Source: Candidatus Fonsibacter sp.
GTDB taxonomy: Bacteria; Pseudomonadota; Alphaproteobacteria; Pelagibacterales; Pelagibacteraceae
Reading direction: 5' to 3'
Assembly: GCA_009693745.1 (NCBI GenBank)
Contig: SHWR01000066.1
Span: forward strand, 1 to 5,037
DNA length: 5,037 nt
In this document: positions 1 to 5,037 of the stretch, in pieces
Position numbering within the stretch: the first letter of the stretch is position 1
Layout of the letters: each line of letters starts with the position of its first letter
The notes under the pieces: model-generated
What the model was told of the DNA's origin: nothing
Seen by the model: the letters and a program-made list of their open reading frames with translations, nothing else
Database searches by the model: none
Made by a program: the position numbers and the translations under genes

Positions 1-290
1 ATAATTCTAAAATCCTTGCTTCTAAAGCTATTAATAACAAAACTAGTTATGTAGCTTTTGGTGCTTTTTATCCTACAAAAACTAAAAAAGTAAAATATAG
101 GGCAAAATTGAGTTTAATTAGATGGGCTAAAAAGAATATTAAAAAACCTATTGTTGCAATAGGAGGAGTTAATCAAAAAAATTATAAAAAAATATTAAAT
201 GCTGGTGCAAATTATATAGCTTGTTCGGCTAGTATATGGAAAAGTGACATGAAAAATCCATTAACTGCTGTAAACATGTTTAAAAAATAG
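1..290 (+). CDS. thiE: Thiamine-phosphate synthase, C-terminal part (5' end outside window)
   Basis: This is the last 95 codons of a thiamine-phosphate synthase, the cytosolic TIM-barrel enzyme that joins HMP-pyrophosphate to thiazole phosphate to give thiamine monophosphate. The frame is open from base 3 with no start, so the gene begins upstream; the family is usually about 200-220 residues, so a little under half is visible. Two family landmarks are clear: FGAFYPTKTKK (bases 57-89), the phosphate-binding and threonine-rich loop, and VAIGGVN (153-173) followed by an alanine/glycine-rich AGANYIACSASI stretch, the C-terminal phosphate-binding strand and helix. The closing D-x-x-x-P-L-T-A segment matches the usual end of ThiE. 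TenI-like paralogues share this fold, but the intact FxPTxTK loop favours real ThiE. The gene ends 21 bases before efp with no terminator between them, so the two are probably cotranscribed. Confidence 0.88.
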   Translation, partial: NSKILASKAINNKTSYVAFGAFYPTKTKKVKYRAKLSLIRWAKKNIKKPIVAIGGVNQKNYKKILNAGANYIACSASIWKSDMKNPLTAVNMFKK

Positions 291-311
291 ATATACGTTC
301 TCAGAATAAAT

Positions 312-875
312 ATGAAAATTTTAGGATCAGACATCAGAGTTGGTAATATCATTGATTATAAAAATGATCTTTGGAAATGTCTTAAAACTCAAGCATCAAA
401 TCGTGGAAATCTCCGAGCACATAATCAGGTGGAACTTAAAAGCATTACTAAAGGCACAAAGTTAAATGAAAGATTTAGGGCAAGCGAAACAGTTGAAAAA
501 GCAAGTCTTGAAGAAAAAAAATTTCAATTTTTATATTCAGCAAATGAAGAGTTCTTTTTTATGGATAGTGAAAATTTTGAACAGATTTCAATCAATAAAA
601 CACTCGTTGAAGATTGTGAAAAATTATTGAAAGAAAATTTAGAAGTTATTATTGAATTTTATCAAGAAAAACCCTTGAGTGTTATTTTGCCTAGATCTGT
701 AGAATATGAAATTCTTGAAACAGACTCAGTTGTGAAAGGACAAACTGCTTCTAGTTCTTTTAAGCCAGCAACGATTCAAAATAGCGTTAAGATAATGGTG
801 CCACCATTTATAAACCAAGGTGATAAGATAATCGTTGATACAGAAACTCAAGAGTATTTAAAAAAAGTCAGCTAA
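312..875 (+). CDS. efp: Elongation factor P with atypical tip loop
   Basis: EF-P binds between the ribosomal P and E sites and relieves stalling at proline runs. The 187-residue length and three-domain layout are normal: a KOW-like domain I (about 1-63), an OB domain II (about 64-125) and an OB domain III (about 126-187). Family landmarks include ERFRASETVEKA (53-64), FLYSANEEFFFMD (73-85), YEILETD and VKGQTASSSFKPAT (141-154), then the C-terminal VPPFINQGDKIIVDT. The oddity is the domain I loop. Aligned from the flanking QVEL strand, the usual P-G-K-G tip becomes R31-G32-N33-L34, so the lysine that carries beta-lysyl or other modification is Asn33 (codon 408-410) and no lysine lies between residues 26 and 42. 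The reading frame is intact, and neither alternative frame encodes PGKG here, so a simple frameshift does not explain it. The family signature Gly in domain III is Ser158. No Shine-Dalgarno is seen; the ATG lies in ATAAATATG. Confidence 0.95.
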   Translation: MKILGSDIRVGNIIDYKNDLWKCLKTQASNRGNLRAHNQVELKSITKGTKLNERFRASETVEKASLEEKKFQFLYSANEEFFFMDSENFEQISINKTLVEDCEKLLKENLEVIIEFYQEKPLSVILPRSVEYEILETDSVVKGQTASSSFKPATIQNSVKIMVPPFINQGDKIIVDTETQEYLKKVS

Positions 876-1657
876 TGCCTTTATTGTCGGCAAATCTAAA
901 TATCATGGAGAAGGCTTGTAAAAAAGCATCTAAGCTTCTAATACGTGATTTTGGTGAAGTTGAAAAATTACAAGTATCAAAAAAAGGTCCTGGAGATTTT
1001 GTTACAAATTCAGACAAAAGAACTGAAAAAATAATTATAAACGAACTGTCTCTTGCTAGACCAGATTATTCATTTCTAGCTGAGGAAAGTGGTTCATCTG
1101 GAAAAAGTACTGAATTTAGATGGATTATTGATCCAATCGATGGAACTACAAATTTTTTACATGGCGTTCCTTATTTTGCAATCTCAATAGGTCTAGAAAA
1201 AAATAAAGAAATTATATGTGGTATGATATTTAATCCTATTACTAATGAAATGTTTTATGCTGAAAAAGGCAAAGGTGCGTATTTAAATAATTCTAGAATT
1301 CGTGTTTCATCAAGAAAAAATATTGATGAATGCGTTCTTCTTACTGGAGGGCCTGTGCTTTCTTACAAAAATAAAGAAATTTTTTTCAAAGAGTACGAGT
1401 GTATTAGTAGAAGAGTTGCAGCAATTAGAAAATTTGGCAGTTCAGCACTGGATCTTGCCTATCTTGCAAGTGGAAGATGTGATGGAGTATGGGAAAGAAA
1501 CTTAAATTACTGGGATATTGCAGCTGGGATTATAATTGTTAAAGAAGCAGGCGGTACAGTAACTGATTTTAAAGGTGGAGATAAATATATTGAAGAAAGA
1601 AATCTGCTCGCGACAAATTCAAAAATAGATAAAGATCTTATTGCTTTGCTCGCATAA
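875..1657 (+). CDS. suhB: Inositol-monophosphatase family phosphatase (SuhB-like)
   Basis: This is a 260-residue Mg2+-dependent sugar-phosphate phosphatase of the inositol monophosphatase family. All metal and substrate motifs are present: D41 and the T-N-S-D47 segment, the LAEESG metal glutamate (E70), motif A DPIDGTTNF (86-94, with metal ligands D86 and D89), and motif B YWDIAAG (212-218, with D214), followed by KEAGGTVTD. Length and motif order are those of bacterial SuhB. The likely activity is hydrolysis of myo-inositol-1-phosphate or glycerol phosphates. SuhB in Escherichia coli also works in rRNA transcription antitermination; whether this protein does is unknown. The related histidinol-phosphate phosphatase (HisN) has the same motifs and cannot be excluded. 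The ATG overlaps the efp stop by one base (TAATG), which suggests translational coupling to EF-P. There is no Shine-Dalgarno sequence. A later Met11 is possible but would lose the coupling. Confidence 0.9.
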   Translation: MPLLSANLNIMEKACKKASKLLIRDFGEVEKLQVSKKGPGDFVTNSDKRTEKIIINELSLARPDYSFLAEESGSSGKSTEFRWIIDPIDGTTNFLHGVPYFAISIGLEKNKEIICGMIFNPITNEMFYAEKGKGAYLNNSRIRVSSRKNIDECVLLTGGPVLSYKNKEIFFKEYECISRRVAAIRKFGSSALDLAYLASGRCDGVWERNLNYWDIAAGIIIVKEAGGTVTDFKGGDKYIEERNLLATNSKIDKDLIALLA

Positions 1658-1665
1658 ACTCTAAA

Positions 1666-2832
1666 ATGTTAAAAATTCTAATTTTTCTGTTTCTAGATGT
1701 CCTTGCTTTTAGCGGAGTTTTAATTTCGACTTTGCCCTTTTTAATTCACGAATACGGTGGCAATATTCTTTTAATAACAATAATTTTTGGATCATTTTCA
1801 TTTTTTCAATTTTTTACCTCTCCATTTTGGGGAAGTTTATCGGATAGATTTGGCAGAAAACCACTAATCATCTTAAATTGTTTTGCAGAAATTTTAGCAA
1901 ACATAATATTGGCAATTAGTGGAAGTTTATTAATGATATTTTTATCCAGAATTGTTGCTGGTTTGTTTAAAAATAATGTTTCTGTTGGGACCGCATATAT
2001 TGCTGACATTACAACAAAAAAAAATCGAGCTAAGGGAATGGGTTTGTTTGGTGTTGCTTTTGGATTAGGATTTACTGTCGGTCCTTTGCTTGGTGGATTA
2101 GTTGCGGGGTCTAACTTTACTATTATGACACTTACTAATGTTGCTTGGATTGCATGTGCAATTAATATTTTTAATTTATTGTTTGTGACATTTTTTTTGA
2201 AAGAATCTAAAAAATCTTTTAATAATTTTTCGATAAAAAATTCTTTTAGTAAAATTTATTTACAATTCAAGTTAATGAAAAAAAAAATATTACTTCCTTT
2301 TTTTTTAATTATATTTGTAGTTTATTTCGGATTTTCTGGAATGGAGGGAATATTTGCAATTTGGATAAAAGAAACTTTTACATGGGGCCCAAAAGAAGTT
2401 GGAATAGTTATGCTTTATGCTGGCCTAAGTCAGATTATAGTTCAAGGACTTATTTTACGGATATTACTAAAATTTTTTAATGAAATTCAATTAATAAAAA
2501 GTGGAATTTTATTTTTAATTTTTGGTTTTTTATTAATCCCAACTTCTAGTATTTATTTGGTACCAGTTGCAATATTTTTTCTATGCTACGGAATTGGTGT
2601 AACAAATCCCTGTTTAAATAGTTTGGTTTCAAAAAAATGCTCTAAGAATGAGAAAGGATTTGCTCTGGGTGCTGCTTACTCTGCTCAATCAATCTCCAGA
2701 TTTATCGGCCAGCCAACTGCTGGTGTTTTATTTTTATTTTTTGGCAAAGACATGCCTTTTTATATAAACTCAACAATTCTTGTTCTAACAATAATATTTT
2801 ATTTATCTTTGATTAAAAAAGTTAGCAAATGA
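1666..2832 (+). CDS. MFS transporter, DHA1/TetA-like putative drug or metabolite exporter
   Basis: This is a 388-residue inner-membrane protein with about twelve hydrophobic segments in two halves, split by a lysine-rich cytoplasmic loop (about 178-207). Major Facilitator hallmarks are clear. Asp11 sits in helix 1 (LFLDVLAF). Motif A, GSLSDRFGRK, lies at 56-65 between helices 2 and 3. The LSRIVAGL segment around R95 resembles motif B. Helix 5 carries the antiporter motif C, GLGFTVGPLLGG (133-144), which in this superfamily marks proton-coupled exporters of the 12-helix DHA1 type, such as TetA. The matching loop in the second half (about 268-277) has lost the motif A pattern, as is common. The substrate cannot be read from the sequence; tetracycline resistance should not be assumed. 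The gene starts 8 bases after the suhB stop, without a Shine-Dalgarno, so it is probably in the same operon. Base use is like its neighbours, so there is no sign of recent transfer. Confidence 0.88.
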   Translation: MLKILIFLFLDVLAFSGVLISTLPFLIHEYGGNILLITIIFGSFSFFQFFTSPFWGSLSDRFGRKPLIILNCFAEILANIILAISGSLLMIFLSRIVAGLFKNNVSVGTAYIADITTKKNRAKGMGLFGVAFGLGFTVGPLLGGLVAGSNFTIMTLTNVAWIACAINIFNLLFVTFFLKESKKSFNNFSIKNSFSKIYLQFKLMKKKILLPFFLIIFVVYFGFSGMEGIFAIWIKETFTWGPKEVGIVMLYAGLSQIIVQGLILRILLKFFNEIQLIKSGILFLIFGFLLIPTSSIYLVPVAIFFLCYGIGVTNPCLNSLVSKKCSKNEKGFALGAAYSAQSISRFIGQPTAGVLFLFFGKDMPFYINSTILVLTIIFYLSLIKKVSK

Positions 2833-2856
2833 GCACTTTATTGACTAAGAAGTGTT
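2832..2856 (+). terminator. Weak hairpin after the MFS gene, possible terminator
   Basis: AGCACTTT (2832-2839) can pair with GAAGTGTT (2849-2856) around a 9-base loop, giving an 8-pair stem that includes two G-U pairs. The sequence after it is T-rich but has no clean run of Ts, so this would be a poor intrinsic terminator. Its place directly after the MFS stop and before the only promoter-sized gap is the main reason to list it. In DNA this AT-rich, such a stem could arise by chance. Confidence 0.25.
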
Positions 2857-2882
2857 GTCTATTTATCTAATTTTGTTATAAA
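2855..2882 (+). promoter_or_regulatory. Possible sigma70-type promoter for rpmE-trcR-purEK
   Basis: TTGTCT (2855-2860) and TATAAA (2877-2882) are separated by 16 bases, close to the bacterial -35/-10 layout. Transcription would start near 2889, giving a leader of about ten bases before the rpmE ATG at 2900. A second, weaker pair is TTGACT (2841-2846) with TATCTA (2864-2869). This 67-base gap is the longest in the window, so a promoter for the downstream genes is expected here. In AT-rich DNA the match alone is weak evidence. Confidence 0.4.
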
Positions 2883-2899
2883 AACTTTCTTCTAAAAAT

Positions 2900-3133
2900 A
2901 TGAAAGAAAAAATACACCCAAAAACGCATAAGATAAAAGTAGTAATGACTGACGGAAGTCAATTTGAAACTTTATCAACTTGGAGAAAAGAAGACGATGT
3001 TATGAAATTAGATATTGATCCAATATCACACCCTGCTTGGACAGGTGGTTCGCAAAAAATTATTGATAAAGGTAGAGTAAGTAAATTTAATAAAAAATTT
3101 GAAAATCTTACAACTAAAGCACCAAAAAAATAA
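2900..3133 (+). CDS. rpmE: 50S ribosomal protein L31 (bL31, zinc-free form)
   Basis: This 77-residue basic protein is bL31, which bridges the large-subunit central protuberance and the small-subunit head. The N-terminal MKEKIHPKTHKIKVVMTDG, the STW segment (26-28), the LDIDPISHPAWTG core (37-49) and the GRVSKFNKKF signature (58-67) are all diagnostic. There are no cysteines, so the zinc-binding CxxC of the C+ form is absent. The TGG segment after the core, in place of zinc ligands, fits the alphaproteobacterial C- type. The C-terminus ends in a lysine-rich tail. The gene probably leads its operon: a candidate promoter lies just upstream and the next gene starts 6 bases after its stop. No Shine-Dalgarno is seen; the ATG lies in an AAAAATATG context. 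Confidence 0.95.
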   Translation: MKEKIHPKTHKIKVVMTDGSQFETLSTWRKEDDVMKLDIDPISHPAWTGGSQKIIDKGRVSKFNKKFENLTTKAPKK

Positions 3134-3139
3134 ATATTT

Positions 3140-3709
3140 ATGCTAGATAAACCTTTGATGCCAAAAGCTACGGCAGTATGGTTGCTCGAGAACACAAATC
3201 TTACTTTCAAACAAATAGCTGACTTCTGTCAACTTCATGAACTTGAAATTAAAGGGATAGCAGATGGTGATGTTGCTGTTGGAATAAAAGCATACAATCC
3301 AATACTTGCAAATCAATTAACAAGAGATGAAATTGAAGAGTGTAGCAAAGATCCTAATAGACCATTATCTATAAATAAAAAAATATTAGAATACGAAATC
3401 AAAAATATCGTTGGTCCAAAATATACACCTCTTTCAAGGAGACAAGACAGGCCAGATGCCATTGCTTGGTTGATAAAAAATTACCCACAATTATCTGAAG
3501 GGCAAATTTCAAAACTTGTAGGCACAACAAAAAATACCGTGGAATCTGTTAAAAGTAGAAAGCATTGGAATACCTCAAGCATCACTCCTAAAGATCCTGT
3601 AGCTTTAAACCTGTGCTCTCAAAACGATTTACAAATAGCAGTAGAAAAAGCTAATAGAAAAGTTGAGAATCAAAAAAAAGCGAAATTAAAACTAGAAGCT
3701 AATAAGTAG
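3140..3709 (+). CDS. trcR: DUF1013 / TrcR-type cell-cycle transcriptional regulator
   Basis: This 189-residue protein matches the alphaproteobacterial DUF1013 family, which databases now label cell-cycle transcriptional regulator TrcR. Two helix-turn-helix-like stretches are visible. The first (about 11-40) contains AVWLLENTNLTFKQIADFC. The second (about 108-140) contains AWLIKNYPQLSEGQISKLVG followed by T-x-x-T-V-E-S-V-K-S-R-K-H-W, where the final basic helix looks like a recognition helix. A linker with NPILANQLTRDEIEECSKDP (53-72) separates them, and the C-terminus (about 163-189) is a charged, probably coiled helix. It is most likely a cytoplasmic DNA-binding protein; its targets cannot be read from the sequence. 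The start is taken as ATG 3140, 6 bases after rpmE. Met7 (3158), right before PKATAVWLL, is a credible alternative start. No Shine-Dalgarno precedes either. Confidence 0.85.
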   Translation: MLDKPLMPKATAVWLLENTNLTFKQIADFCQLHELEIKGIADGDVAVGIKAYNPILANQLTRDEIEECSKDPNRPLSINKKILEYEIKNIVGPKYTPLSRRQDRPDAIAWLIKNYPQLSEGQISKLVGTTKNTVESVKSRKHWNTSSITPKDPVALNLCSQNDLQIAVEKANRKVENQKKAKLKLEANK

Positions 3710-3732
3710 TTAAACTTATCTTATAATTAAAT

Positions 3733-4230
3733 ATGTCTTTTGATCAAAAAAAAAAATCTATTGTTTCTATAATTATGGGAAGCAAATCAGATTGGACTAC
3801 TCTTAAAAAATCTGCAGAAATCTTAAAAAAATTAAAAATACAATACAATGTTAAAATTGTATCGGCCCATAGAACTCCTATGAGGCTAGTAGAGTTTGCA
3901 AAATCTGCAAAAAAAAATAATATTTCAGTAATTATTGCTGGCGCTGGTGGTTCTGCTCATTTACCTGGCATGGTTGCGGCAATTACGGACTTACCTGTTA
4001 TTGGGGTGCCTATAGAAACAAAATCTTTAAAAGGGTTAGACAGTTTATTATCAATCGTCCAAATGCCTTTTGGAATTCCAGTTGGAACCGTTGCTATTGG
4101 CGAAACTGGAGCAAAAAATGCTGCCCTATATGCTGCTTCGATCTTAGGTATCAATAATAAAAAAATTGCGAATAATTTAAGAATATGGAGAAGTAAACAA
4201 ACTTTATCAGTAAAGCATAGCCCTAAGTAA
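3733..4230 (+). CDS. purE: N5-carboxyaminoimidazole ribonucleotide mutase (class I PurE)
   Basis: PurE moves the carboxyl group of N5-CAIR to carbon to give CAIR in de novo purine synthesis, following directly on PurK. The 165-residue length is typical of the small octameric class I enzyme. The active-site motifs are intact: MGSKSDW (15-21), SAHRTP (44-49, with the catalytic-region His46), AGAGGSAHLPGM (69-80, with His76), GVPIETK (91-97) and QMPFGIPVGTVAIG (110-123). The presence of purK immediately downstream supports the class I mutase role over the class II AIR carboxylase. An unconserved lysine-rich N-terminal tail of about nine residues precedes the first strand. The gene starts 23 bases after trcR with the ATG in TTAAATATG and no Shine-Dalgarno. 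Its stop overlaps the purK start by one base. Confidence 0.95.
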   Translation: MSFDQKKKSIVSIIMGSKSDWTTLKKSAEILKKLKIQYNVKIVSAHRTPMRLVEFAKSAKKNNISVIIAGAGGSAHLPGMVAAITDLPVIGVPIETKSLKGLDSLLSIVQMPFGIPVGTVAIGETGAKNAALYAASILGINNKKIANNLRIWRSKQTLSVKHSPK

Positions 4231-5037
4231 TGAGTAAAAAAAACTTTACCCTTGGAATATTTGGGGGTGGCCAATTAGGAAAATTTTTAGTTCAGTCTGC
4301 AAAAAGGCTTAATATTAAAACTTTTGTATTTACTGATAGCGCCGACTCCCCTGCTATATATTATTGTGATGATTTTATTATCTCAAACTATGAAAATAAA
4401 AAAAAACTAGATCTTTTTATAAAAAAAATTGATTTAGCAACCTTTGAATTTGAAAATATTCCCTTTAAAACACTTGATTATGTTGAAAGAAAAATCAATG
4501 TATCTCCAAAACCTTCTATAATAAAAATTCTTCAAAACAGATTAAAAGAAAAAAATTTTTTAAATTCAATAAAGATAAAAACAACTGAATACCATGATTT
4601 GAAAAAAGTTAATAAAAAAAGTTTAAGTAATAATATTTTTCCTGCATTGGTGAAAACAATACAACTTGGATATGATGGAAAGGGACAAATATTATTTCAA
4701 AATAAAAAAGATTTTATAAAATACCCATTTAAAAATAAAGAATATATAATTGAAAAATTAATTAATTTTAAAAAAGAAATTTCTATTATTATTAGTAGAG
4801 ATAAAACAAAAAGCATTTCCTTTGATGCTTTCGAAAATCTACATAAAGATCAAATATTACAAAAAACACAAGTCCCAGCAAACATTAATGCAAAATTAAA
4901 TAATGAAGCAAAAAAAATAGCAAAAAGAATTGCAGATAAATTAAATTATATTGGAACTATGTGTATTGAATTCTTTGTGACAAAAAAAAATGAAATATTG
5001 GTAAATGAAATTGCTCCTAGAGTTCACAATTCTGGAC
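4230..5037 (+). CDS. purK: N5-carboxyaminoimidazole ribonucleotide synthase, 3' end outside window
   Basis: PurK is the ATP-grasp enzyme that uses ATP and bicarbonate to carboxylate AIR to N5-CAIR, the substrate of PurE. The first 269 codons are present and the frame is open to the window edge; full-length PurK is about 350-380 residues. Visible motifs are the N-terminal GIFGGGQLG (9-17), TFEFENIP (71-78), SPKPS (92-96), the ATP-grasp glycine loop LGYDGKGQ (146-153), and the metal-binding region with E247 (CIEFFV) and NEIAPRVHNSG (259-269), cut just before the expected His. Before the glycine loop the family usually has K-T-R-x; here it is K142-T-I-Q, an unusual substitution of a basic residue. 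The middle domain is very rich in Lys and Asn, as expected at this base composition. The ATG shares one base with the purE stop (TAATG), so the pair is probably translationally coupled. Confidence 0.93.
   Translation, partial: MSKKNFTLGIFGGGQLGKFLVQSAKRLNIKTFVFTDSADSPAIYYCDDFIISNYENKKKLDLFIKKIDLATFEFENIPFKTLDYVERKINVSPKPSIIKILQNRLKEKNFLNSIKIKTTEYHDLKKVNKKSLSNNIFPALVKTIQLGYDGKGQILFQNKKDFIKYPFKNKEYIIEKLINFKKEISIIISRDKTKSISFDAFENLHKDQILQKTQVPANINAKLNNEAKKIAKRIADKLNYIGTMCIEFFVTKKNEILVNEIAPRVHNSG

Noticed and set aside
108..290. A short independent gene starting at TTG 108
   Set aside because: The same frame is open back to base 3 and already encodes the conserved ThiE FGAFYPTKTKK motif upstream of 108, so this is the tail of thiE and not a small gene.
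399..428. A local frameshift pair in efp hiding a normal PGKG loop
   Set aside because: The other two + frames across this segment read unrelated residues and do not contain P-G-K-G, so compensating indels do not restore the usual loop.
1302..1505. 67-codon open frame on + inside suhB
   Set aside because: It overlaps suhB in another frame, including the region leading to motif B, and encodes nothing recognisable.
1806..2009. 67-codon open frame on the - strand inside the MFS gene
   Set aside because: It lies antisense to a well-supported transporter and covers its motif A; no family features are seen.
2959..3210. 83-codon open frame on the - strand across rpmE and trcR
   Set aside because: It is antisense to two confident genes; its apparent hydrophobicity comes from the reverse complement of lysine-rich codons.
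3722..3727. Perfect TATAAT just before purE
   Set aside because: There is no -35-like element at the right distance, and a start from it would fall on or after the purE ATG. It is probably chance in AT-rich DNA, though a leaderless transcript is not strictly excluded.
3957..4274. 105-codon open frame on the - strand across purE and purK
   Set aside because: It is antisense to the conserved PurE active-site region and the purK start; there are no recognisable motifs.

Overview
The window is a compact, strongly AT-rich block of housekeeping genes, all on the + strand. The gene content points to an alphaproteobacterium: a cysteine-free ribosomal protein L31 next to a DUF1013/TrcR-type protein (a family I know from Alphaproteobacteria), and an EF-P followed by an inositol-monophosphatase-family gene. 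The low G+C, A-rich codon use, lysine- and asparagine-rich proteins and very short spacers fit a streamlined marine lineage of the SAR11/Pelagibacterales type. That placement is inferred from style and gene content, not from a tree.

Layout: the 3' end of thiE (thiamine-phosphate synthase, 1-290) is followed by efp (elongation factor P, 312-875), suhB (inositol-monophosphatase family, overlapping efp by one base, 875-1657) and a 12-helix MFS exporter of the DHA1/TetA-like type (1666-2832). The only noticeable gap, 67 bases at 2833-2899, holds a weak hairpin and a plausible sigma70-type promoter. After it come rpmE (L31, 2900-3133), the DUF1013/TrcR-type regulator (3140-3709), purE (3733-4230) and purK, which overlaps purE by one base and runs off the right edge (4230-5037).

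The genes look like two transcription units: thiE-efp-suhB-MFS, and rpmE-trcR-purE-purK. The second joins ribosome synthesis, a likely cell-cycle DNA-binding protein and the two-step carboxylation of AIR in purine synthesis (PurK makes N5-CAIR, PurE converts it to CAIR). No tRNA, rRNA, CRISPR array, insertion sequence or long repeat was seen, and no gene-free stretch exceeds 300 bases.

I see no new multi-gene system here. The one real anomaly is in efp: the domain I loop that normally carries the modified tip lysine (PGKG in most bacteria) reads N-R-G-N-L-R-A-H, so the lysine position is Asn33 although the rest of the protein is a normal full-length EF-P. A smaller oddity is a divergent nucleotide-binding segment in PurK (KTIQLGYDGKGQ). 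No start codon in the window has a clear Shine-Dalgarno sequence, and three share an AAATATG context.
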